Assembly (NCBI GenBank): GCA_013368325.1
Contig: JAACJK010000225.1
Span: 473,179 to 537,178, forward strand
Direction of reading: 5' to 3'
Length of the DNA stretch: 64,000 nucleotides
From: Ephemerocybe angulata
Taxonomy: Eukaryota; Basidiomycota; Agaricomycetes; Agaricales; Psathyrellaceae
A model generated the notes under the pieces. The model was given only the letters and a program-made list of their open reading frames with translations, searched no databases and was not told the DNA's origin. The stretch's first letter is position 1; each line of letters opens with the position of its first letter. Positions 1 through 10,500 of this stretch are shown here, piece after piece. A program made the position numbers and the translations under genes.

Positions 1-361
1 TTTGAGCCCACTGCTCACGGCAACAAGAACCTCAATGAATAACTCAGGGGCTTGAGTGCTGCTGAACAAGGAACATAGGTTGTAGTCGGCGTCCATGATG
101 TTGCAAGTCGATAACACTGTACACTCGAGGTTTACGCTCTCGAATGTGTTTTTCCTGGACACTTGAAAAGTGGGAAGGTTTTGTCTACGTAGGGCCTCGT
201 CGAATGGTTTCAGCTTCCAGCATGCCCATATTAGGAGATAAAGTCCTTTTTAGTATTTGATTGATTCTTATGTAATGATTACATGATTGATGTCTAAGGC
301 AAAAAGGCAATGAGGCCTGGGCTCTGTGTACCTCGTGGGAGACCGCTTACCAGGCGTTAGC
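1..361. other. No gene recognised
   Basis: I see no supported coding region, repeat or promoter element in this stretch. It lies downstream of the protease gene that follows on the minus strand. That protein ends without any reverse transcriptase continuation, and none of the usual retrotransposon polymerase motifs appear here. Confidence 0.5.
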
Positions 362-1354
362 TCAACACACTGTGCCCCTTGACCTCTTTGCTTTCCTTTC
401 TTCCTCTGCTGCTGTCCTCAGTTCCCTTTGTCGAGCCGACCTCCTAAGGCGAACTTCTCTTTTCCTGCGGGCACTCGACGTACTTTCGCCTTGATCTCTC
501 GAACGTTGCAACTTCCTTCCTGTTCGATACTGCCCCTCGATTAAGGTCGTCTGGTTCTCCCCTCTTTCATCTTCGAAGTCCATGGCGAATCGGGACTCGT
601 TTATGTTGAGGTCCAAGCAGGGTATTACTGGGTCTAGGATTGGGGTTGCGAGGTGTTTGTAGCAGATCTCAGGGCACCTGGTGAAGGACAGCGTTTTGGT
701 TGTCCAATTGATTTCTGGGTTGTGGCGCGCTAGCCATGCGAACCCTAGAATGACTGGATGGTTCAGGGAGGTGACGAAGAAGGATAGCATTTCGATGTGG
801 TTTGATATTTGCACCGGCAACGTGCACGTCGCCGTTATTTGTCCTGACGTATTCTCGGACCCGTCTGCGTTGTATATGTTCAGCGGCGTGGACAGCTTCC
901 GCGCTGGGAGCTTGTACAACGAAACGAAGCCTTTGTCCATGTAGCAGTTGGTGGCGCCACTGTCGATCATTGCTGTTATGGAGACGGTGTTTTTGCTGTT
1001 CGACCACGGTCTGAAGACCGTGTTTATTAGCAACGTCGATGGTGATCTGACCCCAGGTCCGTTCCATGGATAATTCGCGGACCGACTTTTAGGAGGGGCA
1101 AGCAGGGGGGCGACGTCTGCTTCAGGTCCTCTCCGATGTGTTCTGCATGGGTAGCGGTTGGTTCCGTTGCAGTTCGAGTAGGGGCCAGGATCTACGTGCA
1201 TCTCGTCGTGTTGGAGGGGAGATGGGCTTTGTGTGCGGTGGTTGCTGGATTCCCTGTCGAACTCGTATTGAGGTACTTGCATGGATGCCCCCATCGAAAG
1301 GGGTAAGGTACACCTATGTGCGCCGATGGGGTGGGGTATGCGCTGGGTGGCCAT
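362..1354 (-). CDS. Stand-alone retrotransposon-type aspartic protease (Ty3/gypsy Gag-Pol fragment)
   Basis: A single 330-residue frame opens with ATG at 1354. Near residue 130 it shows the active-site triad context AMIDSGATNCYMD, followed by the beta-rich segment and the flap/ILG region (PVILGFAWLARHNPEINW) found in Ty3/gypsy pepsin-like proteases. The part before it is proline/serine-rich, like a degraded Gag linker. After the protease the protein ends in a basic, charged tail (RKREVRLRRSARQREL) and a stop. There is no reverse transcriptase, RNase H or integrase and I saw no LTR. It is therefore either a truncated retrotransposon remnant or a domesticated protease. Its upstream side faces the palindromic promoter cluster shared with the divergent F-box gene, which mildly favours an expressed gene. 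Confidence 0.7.
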   Translation of the reverse strand: MATQRIPHPIGAHRCTLPLSMGASMQVPQYEFDRESSNHRTQSPSPLQHDEMHVDPGPYSNCNGTNRYPCRTHRRGPEADVAPLLAPPKSRSANYPWNGPGVRSPSTLLINTVFRPWSNSKNTVSITAMIDSGATNCYMDKGFVSLYKLPARKLSTPLNIYNADGSENTSGQITATCTLPVQISNHIEMLSFFVTSLNHPVILGFAWLARHNPEINWTTKTLSFTRCPEICYKHLATPILDPVIPCLDLNINESRFAMDFEDERGENQTTLIEGQYRTGRKLQRSRDQGESTSSARRKREVRLRRSARQRELRTAAEEERKAKRSRGTVC

Positions 1355-1458
1355 TTGGTATTGTCTTCAATGCCTTTGAGTCCTGGCCTTTAAGTAGTCT
1401 GGGGTTGTGGGCTGGGACTGGTTGAATCACTCTGGGAATCTACCCATCTCGGATGGTA

Positions 1459-1604
1459 CCCACCTTAGGCTGTACAGCTTGGGTCGCGCCTGTACTTGTT
1501 TGGTAAGGTGCTAAGGGTACCCCCAAGTAACGCCGGCCTTTAAGCAAAGGTGCGCACCTTAGGTTGTGTATGTATTCTGATTGTGTAGCTAAGGTGCGTA
1601 CCTT
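1459..1604. promoter_or_regulatory. Cluster of shared palindromic promoter elements
   Basis: Between the divergent protease (start 1354, minus) and F-box gene (start 1686, plus) there are at least three copies of the island element: AAGGTGCTAAG at 1505-1515, the perfect palindrome AAGGTGCGCACCTT at 1547-1560 (followed by AGG), and AAGGTGCGTACCTT at 1591-1604. A half site CACCTTAGG lies at 1461-1469. The same sequence family recurs upstream of many other genes in this window. It is probably a transcription-factor binding site; the factor is unknown. Confidence 0.65.
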
Positions 1605-1685
1605 TGACTGTATACAGTGCCAAACAATCTTAGTGAGGTTAAAAACCGTCGGTATTTGGCATTGGAGTTCGACACCCTTTCTGTT

Positions 1686-3353
1686 ATGTCGTTTCGTGTT
1701 ACCTCTGTACCGTCGTCTCGTCTTACCTCTGCTTATCTTGGTCCCTTCGCCGCGGACGATGCAGACGACATCGTCGCCCTGTTGTTCGGAAACGCCGTCC
1801 CTAACCCCATGCAGACCATGTGCATCCGGTACCGCGCCGAAGCGATCGCTCGCCAGCTTGACTTCATGACTGAGTGCGCAGCCAAGCTTGCGGACGAGCA
1901 TCAAGTGTATCGCTCCGTCCTCTCCCCCGTTCGAAGAGTACCTATGGAGATTCTAGGCGAAATATTCAAGCTGGTCGTTCCCTCGTTTCTCAACTCAAGT
2001 GATAGGGAGATGTTGGGGAATTTGGGAAGCGTGTGCTTGGGGTGGAGGCTCGCGACGTTGAGCACCCCCGCACTCTGGAGAGGGGTGATATTGGGACCTT
2101 GTATTTGTCCAGATCAAGGCACTGTGGGTGCCCAACGTCTTCACGAAGAGGATTACAAGAAGTTGGTTGTTTGGATCGGCAGATCAGGAGGGTGCCCTAA
2201 AGGTCTCATCTACAGCTCCGTCGATTTGCACTGCCATTGCGAAGACGGTAGTTCTTGCAAGGCCGTTCATCCTTTAGTCACGAAATTTATCAAGGAAGGA
2301 CCTACGCTCGATCACCTTACGCTTCAGTTGTCTGGACCCAGCTGCTTTCGGAACTGGTTGGCCGCGTTCGGTCCAGGTCCTGGCGCTCCCGAGCCGCATC
2401 CCTTGGAGAAATTGCGATCCTTCTCCTTGGAATTCGTTGACGACACACCTCTGTGGTGGAATGACGGTCCAGATCCGTCCGCTTCCGTCTTCAACCTCCT
2501 TCCTTCGGTGCCTTCCCTGGGGGTGTTTCTCCCCTTGCGAGATACCGCTTTCGAAGACGAGATGGACTCTTTGGAGTGTCCCATTCATATCCCCCCCCGT
2601 GTTTTGGGTCCCCTCGTTTCGCTCGCTATTAGATGGGATTGGGAAGGCAGGAGGTTGATTGACGTGTTGGGGCAGTGTGCCTCCCTTAAGACGTTCACTC
2701 TCGATCTCGCGAGGAGTGAACCATTTGAAGACGACGATCTTTCCCCTCCCTTGGAACTCAAGTCTTTGTCTTCGTTCAAACTGGTGAAAGGAGGGGTCAG
2801 GGTTCTTGAATTCCTGAGGATGCCAGCTCTAGTATCCCTTGACTTGGAGCTCAACGTTGATAGGCGGGAGACGGAGGAGATATCAGAGAGATTGGACCGT
2901 TTCCTTCGAGCGTCCGACTTGCTGGCCAGCCTCACGTATCTGCGCATATGCGAGCTCACGGGGGGGCCTGGAATAGTTACCCTTCTCCTCCCACCGCTTT
3001 CATCGTTGCAGCATCTCGTGTTGGATAGCTCTACAGCCTGCGGCTATTTTTTCGGACAGACCGGTACCTGCCATCGAGGGGGACCTCCGCTTCGACACTT
3101 TCCTGCGCTGAGGCATGTGGAGCTCTTGAACGTCAAGCGGAGCTCTCTGGTTCTTGCGCATGAGCTCCAATTTTTTAGCCGAAAGGGAAGCGCTGGAAAG
3201 TGCGCGTTGACAATATCTTATGCGAAAGAGCCCAAAGTTTCTGAGGCAGAGCTACAGTCTCGCCTCAAAACAGTTCAAGCTCCTGGCTCCCAACTCTCGA
3301 TCCAGGTGGTGCAACCAGAAGACTATGACGAGTTGCGTGCTCTTACCTTGTAG
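1686..3353 (+). CDS. F-box / leucine-rich-repeat protein
   Basis: A single-exon protein of 555 residues, using the ATG at 1686 rather than one 69 nt upstream, because the upstream one sits too close to the promoter elements. An F-box lies at about residues 78-125 (SPVRRVPMEILGEIFKLV, then CLGWRLATLSTPALWRG), which is the common Agaricomycete form. It is followed by irregular leucine-rich repeats to the C terminus. F-box proteins of this type couple a substrate to Skp1-Cullin ubiquitin ligases; the target cannot be inferred. The gene is divergent from the protease and shares its promoter cluster. No frameshift or internal stop is seen, so it is probably functional. Confidence 0.85.
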   Translation: MSFRVTSVPSSRLTSAYLGPFAADDADDIVALLFGNAVPNPMQTMCIRYRAEAIARQLDFMTECAAKLADEHQVYRSVLSPVRRVPMEILGEIFKLVVPSFLNSSDREMLGNLGSVCLGWRLATLSTPALWRGVILGPCICPDQGTVGAQRLHEEDYKKLVVWIGRSGGCPKGLIYSSVDLHCHCEDGSSCKAVHPLVTKFIKEGPTLDHLTLQLSGPSCFRNWLAAFGPGPGAPEPHPLEKLRSFSLEFVDDTPLWWNDGPDPSASVFNLLPSVPSLGVFLPLRDTAFEDEMDSLECPIHIPPRVLGPLVSLAIRWDWEGRRLIDVLGQCASLKTFTLDLARSEPFEDDDLSPPLELKSLSSFKLVKGGVRVLEFLRMPALVSLDLELNVDRRETEEISERLDRFLRASDLLASLTYLRICELTGGPGIVTLLLPPLSSLQHLVLDSSTACGYFFGQTGTCHRGGPPLRHFPALRHVELLNVKRSSLVLAHELQFFSRKGSAGKCALTISYAKEPKVSEAELQSRLKTVQAPGSQLSIQVVQPEDYDELRALTL

Positions 3354-3577
3354 GATGTAGAAGGTCTGACAGGTCGGATATGTTGCCTCGTCGCGTGTAA
3401 TAGTTGCTTATAGTAGACTTAGCTGTACAGTACTGGATTGGGGTCTGTGTACATAGCACAATTTATTGCTTGCGCGGCAGTTCTTCGGGTTTCCGTTCTC
3501 TTCGCCCATCGGGTCAAGATCTGTGTCCTACTGAGTCATGTAGAGGGGAGATAAGGACCTTAGGTCTGCGAACGTGT

Positions 3578-3626
3578 AGGTGAGCATCTTACCTTAGTTC
3601 AACGTGTTCCCGTTTCTTTATATATC
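3578..3626 (+). promoter_or_regulatory. Promoter of the cyclin gene: shared element plus TATA box
   Basis: AGGTGAGCATCTTACCTTAG at 3578-3597 matches the island element and is followed by a TATA-like TTTATATATC around 3617-3626. The first suitable ATG is at 3664. This element-TATA-ATG order is the same as at other genes in the window and argues against starting the cyclin at the earlier non-ATG codon. Confidence 0.6.
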
Positions 3627-3663
3627 ACATATCCTTCCGTTTCTTGGATGGCTCCACCATCCC

Positions 3664-4275
3664 ATGTGCAGGTCTACTCCCTCACTCCTCCATGAATATG
3701 CTGACCTCGCCAGGTTGTGTTCTCGTGTAGTGGTGCATCTATTTGGATGTCCCGTTGAGCATTCTGTCGGTGATCAGGACCTCCCTCCATTACCGGAGTT
3801 TATTTGCCATATGTTAAGACGGACGGATTTGCACTCTTCCGTTTCTTTTGGAGCTCTTATCCTCGTCGCGCGGCTCAAGGCGAGGTGTCCTGATCGCAGT
3901 GGGATCTCGGGTCATCGGCTTTTTCTATCTGCCCTCATGATTGCGACCAAGATGACATACGATGAGGCCTACAATAATTTGTCTTGGTCAAATGTCGTGA
4001 CGCCTTATTTCTCGCTCCGAGAGATTGGTCGAATGGAGCGCGAGATGTGCAGGATGTTGGAATGGAATCTTCGCGTAGATGGGGACGCCCTGGCTGGATT
4101 TGAGAGGTTCGTAAGGGAGGGGTTCTCTCGTGACCGCGCTCAGTACCCGTCGATCCCTCTTTCGTTGACCATGCGGGAGGGGTTGCCGGGTCCTTCCTCT
4201 GGAACAGGCCACGGTCAGTACCTTCGTCCTTTCCTTATTATGGCTTTGGCTGATTTATCGCAGATACTGGAGTAA
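3664..4275 (+). CDS. Cyclin, PHO80/Pcl-like (cyclin N-terminal domain)
   Basis: The 203-residue product carries the fungal cyclin-box pattern: RTDLHSSVSFGALILVARLK, then SGISGHRLFLSALMIATKM, then FSLREIGRMEREMCRMLEW. Cyclins of this group bind and activate a cyclin-dependent kinase (Pho85-like in yeast) and act in cell-cycle or nutrient signalling. The protein is short, with nothing beyond the cyclin box except a serine/glycine-rich tail, and appears intact in one exon. The start was chosen at the first ATG after the TATA box. It sits between an F-box gene and the Helitron helicase and has its own copy of the shared promoter element. Cyclins are ordinary host genes, but its setting among ribonucleotide reductase and helicase genes is notable. 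Confidence 0.85.
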   Translation: MCRSTPSLLHEYADLARLCSRVVVHLFGCPVEHSVGDQDLPPLPEFICHMLRRTDLHSSVSFGALILVARLKARCPDRSGISGHRLFLSALMIATKMTYDEAYNNLSWSNVVTPYFSLREIGRMEREMCRMLEWNLRVDGDALAGFERFVREGFSRDRAQYPSIPLSLTMREGLPGPSSGTGHGQYLRPFLIMALADLSQILE

Positions 4276-4551
4276 TAGAGCATCGCGGTCAAAGCGCAGC
4301 TGCCTCTGAGGGCTCATGTTCTGGCAGCAGTTCAGATTCCCCTGACCTTTATCACGGAGGCGACCCTAATCGGCTGGTGCGCGAGCGGGAGGATGGATCT
4401 CACCCGCTCAGGGGGAGGATGTTCTCTATTGTGGAACCGTCGACCTTTTAGTACAACTACGGGATGCATGTGTAGACCTCGTAGCAGCTTACGTCCCTCA
4501 TACTGCGGCTCTTGTGAAACGATAGCGCTTTGTTTGTCTAGTATAAGTGCT

Positions 4552-7500
4552 CTACACATCCAGCAGTTGTGATACAGCGTTGTATTTAGCGAACTCTGTA
4601 GAGCTTTTGGCATCTAACGAGTCTAGCCGTGCTATCTCGTCTCGTAGCTCCCCCGACATCTCCTGCAGTATTTTATCCTCCGGAAACCAGCGAAGAATTA
4701 ATAATCCTCTCAGGGTGGTTACCCTTGAGAGCATAACGTACACTCCTTGCTGTTTGGCTGATGCAAGATCAACTATAGCGCGTTCGAGTGTCCGTCCTTG
4801 GCTTTTGTAGTCGGTGTACGAGTACGCCGGCACTAAGGGTAATTGCTGCCTTGAAAAGGTCTTGGACACCGTGTTGCGGAGCCGAGTAGGGTATTTAATG
4901 CTGGTTTTTGATGGAAATATGGGCACGACTCCTGGGTCTAGATTAGGGGCGTGGACGAGCGTGGACGTAGGTATCTTGACGTAGGCAACTGTTGCGTACC
5001 GACGTCCCTCCAGTTCGTCGTATCGGATGCCGCATATAGTGCCTTCGGATCCGTTTACTACTTTGTATTGGATAGATACGTTTTCTGTTATCATTACTTT
5101 CATACCTATAAACATTGGGAGCTGACCCAGGACGTCTTTGGTGGATTTGGATGGCAAGGACCACAGCAAGAGAGCTGCCTTTCGGCTGACCGGTTCCGCT
5201 CTGATTGTGTCTTTCGAGTAATATAACGCTATGGGTTCGGACTGTCGGTTGGCGTGCGCGGAAAGCATTATGGTGTTCAGTAGATCCCTGATCATTCTGT
5301 TGCCCACGATCGTTGGCGCATTTTCGAAGGCTTTAATGGTGTGCGGTTCAGTTCGAGCTACGAATTCGAAATCGCGGCGGCGTAAGTGCTCGACGACCGT
5401 TAGGCCATCGACCTTGGTTTGTTTCCCCGTGTTATCGATGCATTGTCTGCTCCTGATTACGGACAATAGTTTCGACAGAAGTTTGTCTCCTTCGTGGCGC
5501 TTCGTTTGCCTGAGAATAGTAACCTGCGTGATTTGTCGCCAGAGGTAAGCTCCAGATATGGCGTCTAGCCCGACACTGCTTCTTGTTTCGACGAACGAGG
5601 GGTTCCTCACAAGTTTGTATGCGTAGACTGGAGATTGTTTGGGTGGAGCTAGTTGGAAAAAGTCGCCTAGGAAGATGACGTTGATGCCACCAAATATGCG
5701 GAGACAGTTAGACGGGTGGTCACTTTGCGATAGTTGGAGTTTGGAAGATATGGAGGCCAAGAATGGTGCGGATATCATGGATACCTCGTCGATGAACAAG
5801 TACTTTACCCCGCTCCATTCCGAGCTCAATTGTTTGACTAGGGTGGACATTTTCTTGTGATTGGACCCTATCGATAGCAATGAGTGTAACGTGTTGCCGC
5901 CTATTAGGGACGCTGCTATACCCGTGAACGCCCCTATTCTGACCTCTGATTCGCGGTTGGCAAGCTTGAAAAACTCGATTATGGACTCGATTAAGTAGGA
6001 CTTTCCCGTACCACCTTCTCCTCCGATGTACATGAGTAGCTGAGGCCCGTTAGAGATCGCGTGGTTGGTGATCGTCCGATACGCTCTGTACTGTTCGATG
6101 TTACTTATCAGTTGTCGCTTGATAGCTAACGCGTGTGCGGAGGCTTTGAGGCACGACGGTGCCATCTTGACTTGAGGCCCGGTCGGGGTAGAGTCCAGGT
6201 GGACCGCTTCCACGGACACTATATCCGTCGTGGGAACTATCAGTCGGGCACGTTTCCGCTTTCTCGTCGTTTTGGTTTGTTTGCCATCATCTTCTCTTGC
6301 TCGCTTTCTCCCCTTTGCTTTCATCATATATCGTCGTTGTTTAGCCATCCGACTCGACTCTTCGTCTGCATCTTCGTCGGTAGGGGTCGGCGCGCCTGCA
6401 GTATCGTATGCTCCTCCGTGAGCTTCGGAGGCAGCGAGCGGAGGGAAACACTGCTGGACCGCCCAAGACGATCCCGGCCCAAGCAGGTCTTCGAGGTAGT
6501 GAGATATTCTAGTATGAGTGCTCGTATCTCTCGCATTTTCGGGTGGCTCTAACGCTGCTGCATAGATATTTGAGTCTGCGACAGGTTCGTCGCTATCCAG
6601 GTCGGGCATAAGGTCCATATCGATTAGTGCTATTTCTGACAGCGTCTTTCTCTTTCCGCGCGGACGGTCGTCTCTGGCTTGCCGGCCTTCTGCCACCACG
6701 CCCATATTTTCGACTATTTTGAGATCGGTTGGCGACAGTCTGTGTAGCAGTTCCTCGGCTTGGGGTTTCCAGGACGGTTGGGTTGGTACGATGTCTGAAG
6801 GTACTCTCCAAGGTGAGAATAATATGCATATATCTCGTGCCCACGCTTCCTGCTCGCTCTCTGAGCCGTGTCTTCTTTGGATTGCTGGTCCTAATAGCAC
6901 AGGAATTACGTGCAGTCGCCTTAGTCCAAGTCCATGCGACTTGTACTGAGGATGTTTGGAAGACGAGAACACTCCTGATTCCCCTTTCTTTCGAGTCGTT
7001 CTTCTAGTTGATGCAATGTGATTGTACAGTCCCATTGACTCGAACGGTTCGTTTGCGGGGCGAAAGATGTAATCCAGGAGGGAGTTGGATGCTACGATCT
7101 CGTCCTTTTCCGCCGACATGGCTAGTCGGAGGTCGTCTATGCCTTGTGAGGTTTGTTCTTCGCTAATATTGAAAGCAGGATTGATTGTCTCTTCTCTGGT
7201 GATGTAGCGTAGCACCTCCGCCCAGTTAATGGCTTGGAACCGCTCGCTGGTGTAGCATTCACCTCCTCCTAGTACGTAGCTCATCACCTGTGGGTGTGAT
7301 AGCTCCTGACGACCCAGCATGCTATTGATGGCTATGGTCACAGCCTTTTTAGGGTCGGACACGCCGTTCGAAGGCAGGATCACATTTCGTTCTTCGCCTT
7401 GACGAATGGCGTATGCTAGTGCGGTGAGTCCCGCATGCATAGAGAGAGGCGCCTTGGTAATGTAGTCTGTGACGTAGTACATGAATGCTTTGGCGTCTCC

Positions 7501-10500
7501 TCCGGAACCAATAAACTTTATATCCGTGTTGCATTTCATGAGAAAGGTGACGGTAGGGTTGTAATGTGTCATGTTAGGGTGAGTCCGTTTCACTATCACC
7601 GCTCCAGTATTTGTATTGACTGTGGTTTCGTCTATAACGGTTCCGTCCATGCCGAACCTGCAGTTCTCGGGTACCCTCGCTTCGCCCGTTTTGAGGTACT
7701 TCCAACAGGATCCGTTGTGTTTATGCCAGTTGAAACGGGTCAGTAAATCATCTACGTGGTCCTTCATCTCGAGCATAAATTCTGATTGGCTGAGGTTCGT
7801 TACTTTAGGATCTATTTTGCTGGCTGGGTGCGGGTCTCGGGGTGCTATGGTCTCTGCGTCGTTTTCACCTGGAAGTCTGTTTTCTACGGACCTAGAACCG
7901 ATGAACCCTGAGCACATAATGGAATCTACCCATTTTATCAACGCGTTACCATATTCGGAGGATGTCTTGAGAGTGTCCGCCAGAGTTTCGGGAGGAAGAT
8001 GGTCTTTCAACCACAGCAGCATGTGGCAGTGGAGGGTACCTCTGCCTTGCGTCTCCACGGTTCCGTAGTACGCCTCGCAGTGACCGAAAATACCTGGACT
8101 GTTGCCCCTCCTACCGTGTCTCAGAATAATGCGGATGAAGGCTCTCATCATCGCGTCGAAAAATTGCGCGCACGCTACTGGATGTTCCACGGCTGTATGT
8201 CCTCTTTCCTTCGTCGTAATAGATCTTAACTGCTCCAGTTCGGACGGATGTGCGGGTCGTTTTGCTAGTACACTGACTATAGGGTTATGATAGTCTGAAG
8301 GGTTGATAGTGACGAATAGTGTGGGCGATCCTCGTTGTCCTATGATGGATCTTATCTCATTTCGCATCTTGATTTTTTGGGATACCGTGCCCGGCACTTG
8401 TTTGGCTAAAGGTGCTATTGAGGATAGGACACGGGTGATTTCTATTTCTTCGGTACTGCTTGGCTTGTACATCGGGTCATGTTGAAACTTATGTCTGAGG
8501 GCATTTACTTGATTTTTATCCAATGCAGCCAACCTATCCACTGTCTTCGTATATCTGTAGTAAGGCACTGCGAACCGAATACTGGTATTTACAGCGCTCT
8601 TCCGGATGATGTTGTACACATCGAAAGCCAGCTGAGGGTCCCGTTCGAACAAAGGGTCCTTCGCCGTCAATAGGTGCTTCAATTGCTGCTCCATTCCTAT
8701 GACTCGCTTCCTTCGAGGGTCGTTGAATCCTCCCAAGCCGTACGGATCGGCGTTTGGGTGGGCCCAGCTCAGCCAAGCAGGGTTATTAATGTCGGGTACT
8801 GGCTGTGAACCTGATCTAGAGAACAAAAACGGTTTGGCCGCTGCGCACCGTTCAGCCGCTTCAAAGGTCATTTCCCTGTAGCTTTGTGGACTATGATCTC
8901 CTGAGGTGTATGCTACATTTTCCATAAGTAAGCCCTCGATTTCATCCATCCTTCCAATATGATCCTCCGTCAGAGATTCCAGAGCTCGATTGATTGGAAT
9001 GTGCCCTATCGTGGCAGCCGCCGGTACCCCAGAGTCAGTCGTTCCTTCGAACAAGTTGTTGAGATATTCTGAACTGAATCCTTTGAACCCATCACATTTG
9101 GTGTAATGTGGATTGTTGCCAACGAGGAATTCGATTAGACGTTTTACTCTAGATTTCCTGACCATTATAGGTGTCAGTGTCTCAATCGTCGCATCGGATG
9201 GTACATTTGAGGAGGTTATTAAAGCGCATAACGTATCCTTAATTTCTGAAGCAGGTGGTGGAAGGGCGGTGCTCGTCCTTGCTACATCTAGAGGAGTTGA
9301 CACTATGTTGCCTCTCATGTGTCGCCTTCTTTGCACGAAATTGTCATTACGCGGATCCTTCTCGACACCCTCGAGGGAGAAACGGCACAACAGGCTATTC
9401 GTTCTGACCCGGCAGATTAATGCCTTTTCGAAGACGGACATATTAGCGAATCCTAGCGCTACATCTTCAGGCAATCGCTCTCGAGCGTAGTATAGCCAGT
9501 TGCTGAGCGCGAATTTGGGCATTTTTCCATTGATCAAGTCGCTTTTGCAGTCTTTGCACACGTTCATGCTCGCCTTGCGCTGACGGTCCTCGAGACCTTC
9601 CGGCTCCAGTAGAGCTCCGTCGTAGGCAGCGATATTGTAGCTTGTCGGGAGTAAATGCGGGGGTACATGGTCGTTCCTGAGTACCTTTAGATCAATCTCG
9701 TTCGAATCCAACTTCACTAAATCTGGTGCCCTCGCCATGGTACTGCAAACAGCGCATGGCTTTTTCATGAAAGAAGTCAACGCCATTTCTTGCTGCCATT
9801 CAGCTATTATTTGTATTTTGGAGGCGTCATCCAATGGCAGTAGGTGAGCTGTAACATTCTTCGGTTCGGCCCGAGCTTGTGCGCTTTTTCTCTTAATGGG
9901 GAGTCTATCTGGAGGATCGATCGAATGACTTGGCCCCTCATCGTGTGATGGAGCGCAAATGGGGGGGAGGTGTCTCGCGGTTACAGTAGGCATTTGGCAG
10001 GGGCGGTTCCTAGCGCGATCCTCGGAGGAATGTACTCTGTAGCGGCTTGAGAAGGATGCTACCGAGTGTTCGCTTGAGATGACGCTGGGCGGGGGGTTGG
10101 GCCGATTCGAATTTAGGGCTGACCAGTCCCAGACGCGTGATAGGGCCTCCCAAGGCTTTAGTGCTCGAAGCTTGTCCCTTTTTCTGAACACTAGTAGTGT
10201 CGTGTGGCATTTGGGTGTACACACGTGATGCAGTAGATCGCGAGCTACTTCTCTGCTGCTGGTTTTCGCGTTGGGATATAGGCCATGGAATCGGCTTAGG
10301 ACCTTGAGATCTGGTCCACTTATATAGGGGAACACAGCTATGATTTCGCATATTGGGTTGGTTAATATGCTCAACTCCGAGTCCTGTAACCGCGGGTCCT
10401 CTCTAGACATGTATTGGGCGACTCCATGGTAGTTTACACCTCTCTTCCAGGTGCCAGGATCGACCATGGTCTTTTCGGTGGACAAACTTCCCGAGCCCGA

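Noticed and set aside
4943..10351. Many long plus- and minus-strand ORFs overlapping the Helitron gene
   Set aside because: They lie in other frames of a clearly coding 2012-residue sequence, have no domains and are shadows.
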